Source: PFJX01 sp963713085
GTDB lineage: Bacteria > Pseudomonadota > Gammaproteobacteria > Burkholderiales > Thiobacillaceae
Length of the DNA: 64,000 nucleotides
NCBI GenBank assembly: GCA_963713085.1
Contig: CAVQKQ010000009.1
Span: forward strand, 124,001-188,000
Direction: 5' to 3'
Below the pieces are notes generated by a model. It saw only the letters and a program-made list of their open reading frames with translations, was not told where the DNA came from and searched no databases. Below, piece by piece: positions 1-7,683 of the stretch. A program made the translations under genes and the position numbers. Positions within the stretch are counted from its first letter, which is position 1; each line of letters starts with the position of its first letter.

Positions 1-153
1 GGCGGCGGTGCCGTCGCTGCTGCCATCCACCACCACCCATACCGGGGTCCATTGCTGGCGGGCGGCGCGCACCGTGTCATAGACCTTGGCGCCGGGGTTG
101 TAGCTGGGGATCAGCACCAGGTGGCTGGCGGAGGCGTTCATATCAGGTGCCAT
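1..153 (-). CDS. Glycosyltransferase family 2, N-terminal fragment
   Basis: Only the first 51 codons lie in the window; the gene runs off the left edge. The N-terminus has the GT-A type pattern of a family 2 glycosyltransferase: a hydrophobic beta strand (HLVLIPSYNPG), then WVVVDGSSDGT, the usual nucleotide-sugar-binding start with a DGSSDGT motif. The upstream acyltransferase stop (143-145) overlaps this start, so the two are co-transcribed and probably translationally coupled. An alternative ATG four codons downstream (141) is possible. Acceptor and sugar cannot be inferred from this fragment. Confidence 0.75.
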   Translation of the reverse strand, partial: MAPDMNASASHLVLIPSYNPGAKVYDTVRAARQQWTPVWVVVDGSSDGTAA

Positions 154-983
154 GGTTGGCTTGCGCCGCATCGGGCGCAACGCTCTGCGCTGCGCCGGGC
201 GGCCGCAAACGGGGCTCCTTGCCGAGTTCATCCATGAAGTAGCGCTCCAGTTCGCCGCTGAATATCCCGGCCTTTTCCGGCGGCTCAAAGCGGCGACCGA
301 GCCGGATGCGATAGGTGATAGGCATGGTCGGGCGACGAAACAAAGGCCAGCCCTTGCTGAGAAAAGCCGAGTCGGTCTCGATGAACACGGTCTGGATCGG
401 CACCTTTGCCCGTCTCGCGATGAGCGCGGCCGTGCCCTTGCAGGTATTGATCGGCCAGCGGGTGGTACGGGTGCCTTCGGGGAAGAGCAGAAGCTGACTG
501 CCATTTTTTAGTTCGTCCACGGATTGCTTGATCATGCTCAACTGCGCGTCGTTGCGGATGTAGCCGGCCAGGCGGGCGCCGGCGCCAAGGAAGGCATTAT
601 CGACGAGGGTGGCTTTCATGACGCAAGCCACATTGGGCAGCCGAGAGATGACCATCAGGGCATCGAGCAGGCAGGGGTGGTTGGGGGCGATGACCAGCGG
701 GCCTTGGCCGCGCAGGGCGTCGAGCGCCGTGAGGTCGAAGCGGCAGGCCCCGACCAGGGCAAGCGCGCCCAGGTAGATGCGAAAAATGGTCGTGATGGCC
801 CAGCGCCCGAGCGCGATCGGCCCAGCGTTTCGGCACGACGTAATAGAGCGGCACGGAGAGCATCGACCAGGTCAGGGTCAGCGTACCGAGCAGTCCCAGA
901 CCGAACCACAGAGCGGCGTATTCGTAGAGCCGATGCAACCAGCGCCATGCCATGCCGGGCAGCGAAGCCAAATCAGCGCTCAC
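143..983 (-). pseudogene. Lysophospholipid (PlsC-like) acyltransferase, frameshifted
   Basis: This is a 1-acyl-glycerol-3-phosphate-type acyltransferase read in two frames. The N-terminal part (from ATG at 983) has a membrane segment and reads to about VPKRWADR. The rest continues one frame over as GRWAITTIFRIYLGAL, then the catalytic HX4D box (NHPCLLDAL) and the FPEGTR substrate box. Removing one base at about 805-818 restores a single 280-residue protein of normal family length with both catalytic motifs intact. It precedes the family 2 glycosyltransferase and may belong to a lipid or aryl-polyene-type cluster lying off the left edge. Whether the shift is a real mutation or a sequence error cannot be decided here. 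Confidence 0.75.
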
Positions 984-1822
984 TCGACCGCCTCGACGCG
1001 GGTGGACGATTGCCCCAGGATCCAGGCGATGCCAATGCCGACGGCAAAATAGTGGTCGCGCTGCACCAGCGGGCTGTCTGCGAAGGCCGCGCCCTTGAGG
1101 GTGTCCCAGCGGGCAAAGCCCCCGACCCAGTATTTCGGGTAACGCTTGGAGACGGCCACCAGGAACTGGGAGCCGGCATAGCCGCTCTTGGCGGCGTAGG
1201 CGGGACGGCTGGCGGTGGCATACTGCGGGGCGACCGCGTAGAAGTATTCATGATTGCGCTCGGAGCCGTACATGGGGCCGGCCAGCATGCCCAGGTTCCA
1301 GCCGGGCAGCCCGGCCACGTCGAGGATGTCCATATTGACTCGTGGCGAGAAGACCCAGCCGATGTCGTCCACCCCGCCTTTCACGGTGAAGGCGTTGCGC
1401 ACCGGCAGACGCAGGTCAAGCTTGTAGCGCCGGTTATTGCTACGCCACAGGTTGAGGTCGAGCGAGGGGCCGAACTCCAGCGTCGCTTGCAGGTCGGGCA
1501 TGCCCTGCCTTGCCCGATTCTTGTCGCTGTTCACGGGCAGCGAGGCGGCGACGCTGACGTTGAGTTCGATGCGGTCGTTGTCGAAAAGGGTGCCGCGAAT
1601 GCCGTGCCGATCCGCTTTGAGGAAGTCCCCGCGATAGACGATGTAGGGAAACGGCATGGCGTAGAGGTGGGTTTCGTCCGAACCGCGATAGTCCGGGAAG
1701 GACAGGGCGCTCATGCCGATGCCAAGCTCCCACAGGGGTTTTTCAGCGGCGCAGGCGTGGCCAGGGGGAAGGCAAATCAGTAGCAGCGCGGCGAGGTTGA
1801 TCAGGCGATGTTGGAGAGTCAT
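980..1822 (-). CDS. MipA/OmpV family outer-membrane protein
   Basis: A 280-residue protein with a cleavable signal peptide (hydrophobic stretch to about residue 25, ending GHACAA). Alternating-hydrophobicity strands follow, with the early family feature of a YRGSDE-type loop followed by a PFPYIVYRGDF strand. MipA/OmpV proteins are small beta barrels; MipA was described as a scaffold for murein enzymes, but most members have no proven role. The stop overlaps the start of the acyltransferase gene by 4 bases, so they form an operon. The protein ends in GIAWILGQSSTRVEAVE rather than the usual aromatic C-terminus, which is slightly unusual for a barrel. Confidence 0.8.
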   Translation of the reverse strand: MTLQHRLINLAALLLICLPPGHACAAEKPLWELGIGMSALSFPDYRGSDETHLYAMPFPYIVYRGDFLKADRHGIRGTLFDNDRIELNVSVAASLPVNSDKNRARQGMPDLQATLEFGPSLDLNLWRSNNRRYKLDLRLPVRNAFTVKGGVDDIGWVFSPRVNMDILDVAGLPGWNLGMLAGPMYGSERNHEYFYAVAPQYATASRPAYAAKSGYAGSQFLVAVSKRYPKYWVGGFARWDTLKGAAFADSPLVQRDHYFAVGIGIAWILGQSSTRVEAVE

Positions 1823-2303
1823 GGCATGGTCCCTACTCGAATACCCACTTGCTTGGTCTGGCGGCGGTTGCCGAGGATGTTGTCGCGTCCGGAGTTACCG
1901 ATGATGCTAGCGCCTTTACGGCCGGCATTGCGAAGCAGAATCCCGTCGAACAGGGAACGGCGCACCTGATAGGCGTGTGGCATCGAGTTATCCCGGACTT
2001 CGGCGAACTCGAACATCTGGTGATGCTCGTGCCAGTCGGAGACGAATTTCGCCCCAAATTATTCATGCTGGTTGGCACAACCTCGACAGGTATGCCCAGC
2101 TTCCCGAACAGCGCCAGGTTGGCCGGCAGCAGCGTGGCGGCAGTCGAGCCGGCTGGGCCGCCACCAATCACCAGGACATTACAACTGTTTCTCGTATAGT
2201 GGGCTAGCGTGGGATCGCATGACACAAGACTCTCCCTGGTAGACGGCAGTACCGCTAAAAGCGGCCTGTCCTCATGAACTGAAAGCACGCGAATACTACC
2301 CAA
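1819..2303 (-). pseudogene. Remnant of FAD-dependent (halogenase/reductase-type) oxidoreductase
   Basis: The translated remnant keeps the dinucleotide-binding fingerprint VLVIGGGPAGSTAATLL. It then jumps straight to LPANLALFGKLG, as if roughly 25-30 residues between the Rossmann motif and the GESLLP region were deleted. Near 2045-2060 the frame changes: the continuation KFVSDWHEHHQMFEFAEV..., then YQVRRSLFDGILLRNAGRKGA, is in another frame. These blocks match the order in tryptophan-halogenase/geranylgeranyl-reductase-like flavoproteins, which are normally about 400 residues. The substrate domain and C-terminus are absent. It is a truncated, deleted and frameshifted relic. Such flavoproteins occur in aryl polyene clusters, which would fit the neighbouring acyltransferase and glycosyltransferase (inference). 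Confidence 0.65.
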
Positions 2304-2864
2304 ACAACCCTTGTTGCTAATAGCTCACACAGACGTCCCGGTGCTGATGGCGTTCCCAGCGAGGTGAGCGAGATCAAGGGCATCGCAGAGGCGACCACGA
2401 TGCTCGTAGAAACCATTTTCGCGGTGATCATGAAGCACTCCCGTAGAGTCAATCCCTGCTCAATGGCAGCGCGAGCCTTCAGCCTTCAACGAGTAATAGA
2501 CTCGCTGGGGCACCTGTACCCTCTAGGCGGTGGTGCTGTTGCGATCCTGGGCTTTGCGGGGAGAACACCCGGAAAGTAATGTCAACCCGATGACACGCCA
2601 ACAAGCGGCGCTTGTTGGTTCCCTCCGGGCTATGCGCTCCGGCGGTTGGTTACCGCAAACGTTGAGTGTCCGTATTGGGCAAACATGCGGACAGCCAGCT
2701 GTAACAGCTTGACCGTCTGAATCTGGCCGAACCCGGCCGGTCAAGCAACGCTCGGCCGAGAGTTGCTTATCTCTGCAGGTCATATATTGAAGCAGCAAGT
2801 CATGCCGGATCACATAGGATCGGGTGCGATCAGCGGTAACAGGCTGCGGCTGCGCTAATCCGGC
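2304..2864. other. Gene-poor stretch with a strong 9-bp palindrome
   Basis: About 560 bases without a convincing gene. Short open frames here have no recognisable domain or ribosome-binding site. The most ordered element is a hairpin at 2598-2618 (two 9-base arms around GGC). A GTTGAGT heptamer lies at about 2669-2675 and a near-complementary TGTCAAC at about 2579. The arrangement loosely recalls an integron attC site, but the end heptamers do not match each other well. Confidence 0.4.
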
Positions 2865-5138
2865 CTACTTGGTCAAGGCCAGGAACAGTTCGGGCAGTTT
2901 CTCCGGCAGGCGCTGGATGTTGTCGATCACCGTGTATTGCCGGCCGAAGATGCCGCTGACGTATTCATCGGCCTTGGGGTCGAGGCTGATGCAGTAGGTG
3001 AAGATGCCGGCCCGGTCCAGCTCCTTCACCGCCTGGCGGGTGTCCTCGATGAGCAACTGTTCGTCCTGGGTATCCACGTCGGAAGGCTGGCCGTCGGTGA
3101 GGATCAGCATGAGCTTCTTGTCGGCGGGGCGCGCTTCCAGGTAGTGGGCGGCGTGGCGCATTGCGGCGCCCATGCGGGTGGACCAGCCGGCCTGCATGGC
3201 GGCCAGGCGCCCCTTGGCGTCGTCGCCCCAGCGTTCGCCGTAACCCTTGATGTGCAGGTAGCGCACGTCGTGGCGGGTGTTGGAGTGGAAACCTGCGATG
3301 GCGAACGGGTCGCCCAGTTGCTCCACCGCCCAGGCCAGCAGGGACACGGCCTCCTGGGAGAGTTCCAGGATGGTCTGGTCACTGCCGGCGGCCTTTTCGT
3401 TAAGGGATTCCGAAAGGTCGAGCAACAGCATCACGGCGATGTCCCGGCCGGAGGTGGTGTGGCTCATGTTGATGCGCGGGTCGGGATTGGCGCCGCCCTT
3501 GAAGTCGATGAGGGAACGGATGGCCACGTCCAGGTCCAGTTCGCTGCCCTCCTCCTGGTAGCGGATGCGCACCTTGTCCTGGGGCTTGAGCAGGTCGAGG
3601 AGGCGTTTCAGGCGCTTGGCCAGGGCGGCATGCTTTTGCAGCAGCCGGTCGATATCGGCCGGATTGCCCTTGGGGTGCAGGGCCTCGTAGACGCTGGCCC
3701 AGTCCGGGCGGTAGGTCTGGCTCTTGTAGTCCCACTCCGGATAGTGGCGCGGCGGCAGGCCCTTCAATTCTTCACCTGGTTCGATCTTGCGTTTCTCGTC
3801 GAAGGCCTCCTCCTCGTCGCCCTCCTCGATGAAGCGCCACATCTGGCGGTTGTCGTCGCGGTAGTCCACCACCGTGTCGGTGAAGTGGACCTTGGCGAAC
3901 TGGTCGCTCTGGCGGCGGGTCTTGGCAACATAGCTCAAGGCCAAGGAGGCGATCTCCTTGGTGCTGCTTGTTTTCGTGGACTCGCCTTGCACCATAAGGG
4001 CGTGGAAACGCGCCACGTAATCCAGCAGGTCGGCGTCGCGATAGCCATGCTCCGGGTCAAGCAGGGCGCGGGAAAGCATGGCCATGCGATGGCGCAGGCA
4101 GGAGGTGGTTTCCTCGTCGCAGGCCCCTTCCACCGGTCGGGGATGCAGCGCCAGGAGGGTGCGGCGTAAACCGGGATACTCGCGGCAGAGCAGGGTTTCG
4201 ATGCGGCAGTCCTCGAAGAACTCAACCGCCATGCGCTGGAACGGGCTCCAGTTGTCGGCGATCTGGGCCTCGGTCCAGCGCCGGTGGCCGACCATGTGGG
4301 CCAGGGTGGCGCGGTAGCGGTCCAAACCAGAAATCTCGCCGGCATCTTCGTACACGTCCGGGATGCGCATCCCCAGCTTGTCGTAATAGGGCACCGGCCT
4401 GCGCAATTCGTCGAAAGCGGTGGAGTATGGCACCAGTTGGTCGACGTCATTCCAGAGGCCGCGCAGGTACAGGTCCAGCTTGCGTTCCACGTCCATGAAC
4501 AGGGTACCGTGGCGCTCCCGCTGCAGCACGGCGCGGCTGTCGGCGGATTGCAGGCTGAAGTAGTCCTTCTGCCGTTCCGGGTGGCTGCTGTAGTTGCGGA
4601 TGCCGTAGTCCACCCAGTTGTTCAGGCCGGCCATGCTGAGCTGGGAGAGCAGGAACGGGGCCTGGGCGAAGAAATCAGGCAGGCCGGGGCTGGGGAAGGT
4701 GGTGTGGTGGCCGTGGATGGAACCGGTGGTGCGCTCCATGAAATCCAGGGTGATGTCCAGGTAGTGCCGCATCTGATCCCGGGAATGCAACTTGCGCGCG
4801 ACAGGGGCCAGGGTCTCCAGGAAGGGGGTGATGGCCTTGCCGTTGGGGGACTTCTGCATGCGCTGGATCACGCCCATGACATCGGCCAGCGCATCCTCGC
4901 CCAGGTATTTGGCGGCGGAGGGCCATTCCTCCAGGAACGCCAGCATGGGCTCGACGCCTCGCCCCAGCTTGCCGATGACCCGGGCCTCCTCCAGGTAGGC
5001 GTCGATGCCCGGGCGCGTGAGGATGGCCAGGGCCTCGGCCATGACATCCTCGAACACGTCCTCCACCGGCTTGAATCGGGTGTCGAGTTGGGCCCAGTAG
5101 GCCTTCATCAGGGGGTGCTGGTATTCGGTTTTGGTCAT
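2865..5138 (-). CDS. cbbO: CbbO, von Willebrand factor A subunit of RuBisCO activase
   Basis: A 757-residue protein with a C-terminal von Willebrand factor A domain (about residues 560-757) containing the metal-ion-dependent adhesion motif DLSES and a downstream LTDGQPSD strand. CbbO acts with the AAA+ protein CbbQ: CbbO docks on RuBisCO while the CbbQ ring hydrolyses ATP, releasing inhibitory sugar phosphates. It is also related to NorD of denitrification. The start at 5138 is preceded by GAGG. The frame stays open upstream, but that extension is translated from a repeat (5146-5260) and has no conserved sequence. The position downstream of cbbM and cbbQ favours CbbO over NorD. Confidence 0.9.
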   Translation of the reverse strand: MTKTEYQHPLMKAYWAQLDTRFKPVEDVFEDVMAEALAILTRPGIDAYLEEARVIGKLGRGVEPMLAFLEEWPSAAKYLGEDALADVMGVIQRMQKSPNGKAITPFLETLAPVARKLHSRDQMRHYLDITLDFMERTTGSIHGHHTTFPSPGLPDFFAQAPFLLSQLSMAGLNNWVDYGIRNYSSHPERQKDYFSLQSADSRAVLQRERHGTLFMDVERKLDLYLRGLWNDVDQLVPYSTAFDELRRPVPYYDKLGMRIPDVYEDAGEISGLDRYRATLAHMVGHRRWTEAQIADNWSPFQRMAVEFFEDCRIETLLCREYPGLRRTLLALHPRPVEGACDEETTSCLRHRMAMLSRALLDPEHGYRDADLLDYVARFHALMVQGESTKTSSTKEIASLALSYVAKTRRQSDQFAKVHFTDTVVDYRDDNRQMWRFIEEGDEEEAFDEKRKIEPGEELKGLPPRHYPEWDYKSQTYRPDWASVYEALHPKGNPADIDRLLQKHAALAKRLKRLLDLLKPQDKVRIRYQEEGSELDLDVAIRSLIDFKGGANPDPRINMSHTTSGRDIAVMLLLDLSESLNEKAAGSDQTILELSQEAVSLLAWAVEQLGDPFAIAGFHSNTRHDVRYLHIKGYGERWGDDAKGRLAAMQAGWSTRMGAAMRHAAHYLEARPADKKLMLILTDGQPSDVDTQDEQLLIEDTRQAVKELDRAGIFTYCISLDPKADEYVSGIFGRQYTVIDNIQRLPEKLPELFLALTK

Positions 5139-5145
5139 TTCATTC

Positions 5146-5260
5146 CTCACCCCTCCCCCGCCGGGGGAGGGGCCGGGGGAGAGGGGGCGACACTTGCCCA
5201 ATGAATCGCGGTGGCCGAGTTGTTCCCTCACCCCAGCCCTCTCCCGAAGGGAGAGGGAGA
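5146..5260. repeat. Paired REP-like GC-rich inverted repeats between cbbQ and cbbO
   Basis: Two imperfect hairpin units face each other here. The first, at about 5146-5187, is CCCTCCCCC / GGGGGAGGG-like. The second, at about 5224-5260, is CCCTCACCCCAGCCCTCTCC followed after GAA by GGGAGAGGG. This C/G-run palindrome type is a widespread intergenic repeat in proteobacteria and gives the familiar spurious translation 'LSPGPSPGGG / LSLRERAGVRE'. Sitting inside an operon, it could act as a transcript-stabilising or processing element between cbbQ and cbbO (inference). Confidence 0.7.
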
Positions 5261-5266
5261 AACACA

Positions 5267-6076
5267 TTACGCAAAGGTGGCGTCGATGGCGTGATCGAGC
5301 GTCTCGCGGATGTCGGCGTCGTCGGTGATCGGACGCACCAGGGCCATGCGGCAGGCGTCCACTGGGTCCACGCCGTCCTTGATCAGGGTGGCGGCGTAAA
5401 CCAGCAGTCGGGTGGAGATACCTTCGTCCAGGCCGTGGCCTTTCAGGTTGCGCGCGGTCTGGCCGATCTTCACCAACTTGCCGGCGGTGGCTTCGTCCAG
5501 GCCGGCCTCTTTGGCCAGAATGGTGGTTTCCAGCTTGGCGCCCGGGTAGTCGAAATCGAAGGCGGTGAAGCGCTGTTTGGTGGACTGCTTCAGATCCTTC
5601 ATCAGGGACTGGTAGCCGGGGTTGTAGGAAATCACCAACTGGAAATCCGGGTGGGCTTCGATCAGTTCGCCCTTCTTGTCCAAGGGCAGGACACGGCGAT
5701 GGTCGGTGAGCGGGTGGATCACCACGGTGGTGTCCTGGCGCGCCTCGACGATCTCGTCGAGATAGCAGATCGCGCCGATGCGGGCCGCGACGGTCAGCGG
5801 CCCGTCCAGCCAGCGGGTGCCGTTGGCCTCCAGCAGGTAGCGGCCGACCAGGTCGCTGGCGGTCATGTCCTCGTTGCAGGCCACGGTGATGAGCGGCTTG
5901 CCCAGCTTCCAGGCCATGTACTCGATAAAGCGGGATTTGCCGCAGCCGGTGGGACCTTTCACCATGACGGGCAGGCGGTTGCGGTAGGCGGCCTCGTACA
6001 GCGCCACCTCCTTGCCCTGGGCCTGGTAGTAAGGCTCCTTGTGGACCCTGTATTGCTCTTTGTCAGTCATTGTCAT
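5267..6076 (-). CDS. cbbQ: CbbQ, MoxR-type AAA+ ATPase of RuBisCO activase
   Basis: A 269-residue AAA+ protein with Walker A GPTGCGKS at about residues 41-48, Walker B ICYLDEI at about 103-109 and a sensor-1 region VISYNPGYQ. Length and sequence fit the CbbQ/NorQ/GvpN subfamily. CbbQ forms hexamers that work with CbbO to remove tight-binding inhibitors from RuBisCO. It lies between cbbM and cbbO on the same strand, so the RuBisCO role is favoured over nitric oxide reductase maturation. A second in-frame ATG two codons downstream is possible. A hairpin terminator lies between cbbM and this gene, so its expression may be lower than that of cbbM. Confidence 0.92.
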   Translation of the reverse strand: MTMTDKEQYRVHKEPYYQAQGKEVALYEAAYRNRLPVMVKGPTGCGKSRFIEYMAWKLGKPLITVACNEDMTASDLVGRYLLEANGTRWLDGPLTVAARIGAICYLDEIVEARQDTTVVIHPLTDHRRVLPLDKKGELIEAHPDFQLVISYNPGYQSLMKDLKQSTKQRFTAFDFDYPGAKLETTILAKEAGLDEATAGKLVKIGQTARNLKGHGLDEGISTRLLVYAATLIKDGVDPVDACRMALVRPITDDADIRETLDHAIDATFA

Positions 6077-6091
6077 TCCTCGAGCGGAAAG

Positions 6092-6120
6092 AAAAACGCC
6101 CCCAGCAAGCCGGAGGCGTT
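6092..6120 (-). terminator. Intrinsic terminator/attenuator between cbbM and cbbQ
   Basis: On the minus strand a 9-base stem with one mismatch (AACGCCTCC / GGGGGCGTT) is followed directly by a T-run. It lies after the cbbM stop and just before the cbbQ start, so it could end most cbbM transcripts and let a fraction read into cbbQO. Confidence 0.75.
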
Positions 6121-6145
6121 ATCACTCTTGCAGCGGACGTTCGGC

Positions 6146-7525
6146 TTACTTGTGCACGCCCAGCTTCTCGCGCCAGCCGGGATACAGCTTGTCGGCATCG
6201 CCGGGGAACGATTCGAAGGCACGGGCGAATTCCTTGTGCTCTTTCGCGAACTCGATCGGGTCGGCACCGGCTTTCCAGCACTCGTAGGACTGGCGCAGGG
6301 AGATCGCGCCGGCGGCTGGAGAGTCGATGTGGCCGTAGGAGCCGCCACCGGCGGTGTTGATGACATTGCCGTGGCCGAGGTTCTCGAAGAAGCCGGGCAG
6401 ACGCAGCGCGTTCATGCCGCCGGAGATGATCGGCGTGGTGGGCTTCATGCCGTGCCACTTCTGGAAGTAGACCGGACCTTGCGCCTCGTCGCGCTCGATC
6501 ATGTAGGCGATGTTGCGGTCGTCTGCGCCACCTTCCATCTTGCCGTAGCCCATGGTGCCGACGTGGATGCCGGAAGCACCTTGCAGGCGGGACATCTTGG
6601 CCAGCACGAAGGCGGTGTAGCCGCGGCGGGCGGAGGGCGAGGTGATCATGCCGTGGCCGGCGCGGTGGTAGTGCAGGTACTGGTTGGGGTACTGGCGGCG
6701 AGCGGTGGTGATCATGCCCGGGCCGCCAACGAAGCCGTCGACCAGGAAGGCCACCTTGTCGGCGTCGGAGCCGAAGGTTTCCAGGCCGAAATCGGCGCGG
6801 GCGCACATCTCGTAGTGGTCGTCGGCGGTGATGTTCAGGGAGAACAGCTTGGCCTGGCCGGTCTCGTCCTGGGCGCGCTTCATGGCGTCGTACACCAGCG
6901 GCAGGACTTTCTTCAGCGGGCAGAACACCTGGTTGCCCTGGGGTTCGTCGTTCTTGATGAAGTCGCCGCCCAGCCAGAACTGGTAGGCCGCGTGGGCGAA
7001 GGGCTCGGGACGCAGGCCCAGCTTGGGCTTGATGATGGTGCCGGCGATGTAGCCGCCGTCCTTGACCGGGCGGCCGAGGATGCGCCACAGGTCGGAGATG
7101 TCCTTGGCCGGGCCGTCGAACAACTGGATGGCGCGATCAGGCACGTAGAAGTCGATCATCTGGCCGTGCTCGATGTCGCCCATGCCCTGGTTGTTGCCGA
7201 TCACCAGGGTCAGGAAGGAGACGATCATCATGCGGCCGTCGGTGACGTTGCGGTCGAACAGCTCGAGCGGATAGGCGATCCGCATGTCCTCGGCGGCTTC
7301 GTCGATGTAATAGACCAGCGCGTCGACGCCCTTGGTGAAGTCGTCGGTGGTGGAGACCTCGACGTTGGTGCCGGTGGAGGATTCGGCGGCGAAGTGGGCG
7401 GCGGCTTCCAGGTAGCCGTGGCCGGACTTGGGCTTCATCTTGTAGGCGACCAGGATGTGCTTGCCGCCCTTGATCAGGTCTTCTTCCTTCAGGCTCAGGT
7501 CGGAATAACGTGCGGATTGATCCAT
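6146..7525 (-). CDS. cbbM: Form II ribulose-1,5-bisphosphate carboxylase/oxygenase
   Basis: At 459 residues the length is exactly that of form II RuBisCO, the single-subunit enzyme that carboxylates ribulose 1,5-bisphosphate in the Calvin cycle. Visible active-site motifs are KPKLGLRP (catalytic lysine), GGDFIKNDEPQ (carbamylated lysine, then the magnesium ligands D and E), HYHRAGHG in the barrel, and SGGMNALRLP near the C-terminus. The start at 7525 is chosen because AAGGAG stands 7 bases upstream and the product begins MDQSARY, typical for CbbM; the longer open frame reaches into the leader. Form II enzymes have low CO2/O2 specificity and suit high-CO2, low-O2 habitats. It is followed by cbbQ and cbbO, with cbbR divergent. 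Confidence 0.97.
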   Translation of the reverse strand: MDQSARYSDLSLKEEDLIKGGKHILVAYKMKPKSGHGYLEAAAHFAAESSTGTNVEVSTTDDFTKGVDALVYYIDEAAEDMRIAYPLELFDRNVTDGRMMIVSFLTLVIGNNQGMGDIEHGQMIDFYVPDRAIQLFDGPAKDISDLWRILGRPVKDGGYIAGTIIKPKLGLRPEPFAHAAYQFWLGGDFIKNDEPQGNQVFCPLKKVLPLVYDAMKRAQDETGQAKLFSLNITADDHYEMCARADFGLETFGSDADKVAFLVDGFVGGPGMITTARRQYPNQYLHYHRAGHGMITSPSARRGYTAFVLAKMSRLQGASGIHVGTMGYGKMEGGADDRNIAYMIERDEAQGPVYFQKWHGMKPTTPIISGGMNALRLPGFFENLGHGNVINTAGGGSYGHIDSPAAGAISLRQSYECWKAGADPIEFAKEHKEFARAFESFPGDADKLYPGWREKLGVHK

Positions 7526-7607
7526 TACTTTCTCCTTAACAGATAGGGATGTAGGGATTGGTGAATATTCCTGACCAAGATGCATGGCCCTACGTGGAAT
7601 GCGGTGA

Positions 7608-7636
7608 ACTATAGCCCAAGCAATCCATAAGAATAA
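7608..7636 (-). promoter_or_regulatory. Candidate sigma70 promoter of cbbM
   Basis: A good -10 box TATAGT (7608-7613) lies 17 bases from a weak -35 TTATTC (7631-7636) on the minus strand. This places the start of transcription about 80 bases before the cbbM ribosome-binding site. The weak -35 fits a promoter that needs an activator such as CbbR. Confidence 0.5.
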
Positions 7637-7680
7637 CTAACGATAACTGATATATGAGATAAGCAATTACTTATAATAAT
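7631..7680. promoter_or_regulatory. AT-rich CbbR-type operator region between cbbM and cbbR
   Basis: The only strongly AT-rich stretch nearby. On the minus strand it carries repeated TTAT/TTA half-sites with LysR-like T-N11-A spacings, directly upstream of the cbbM promoter and touching the cbbR start. LysR-type CbbR regulators bind such sites in the shared intergenic region. The exact half-sites cannot be fixed by eye. Confidence 0.45.
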
Positions 7681-7683
7681 TCC

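Noticed and set aside
524..1783. Long plus-strand open frame over the MipA and acyltransferase genes
   Set aside because: It is antisense to genes with clear domains and has no recognisable protein sequence; long antisense frames are expected in high-GC DNA.
4284..5204. Plus-strand open frame across the REP-like repeat and cbbO
   Set aside because: Antisense to cbbO and partly translated from the repeat; no ribosome-binding site or domain.
2865..6076. norQ-norD of nitric oxide reductase
   Set aside because: The proteins are related to NorQ/NorD, but they directly follow cbbM and no norB or norC is present.
5201..7546. 781-codon plus-strand open frame
   Set aside because: It mirrors cbbQ and cbbM and is made of low-complexity Gly/Val/His sequence typical of antisense frames.
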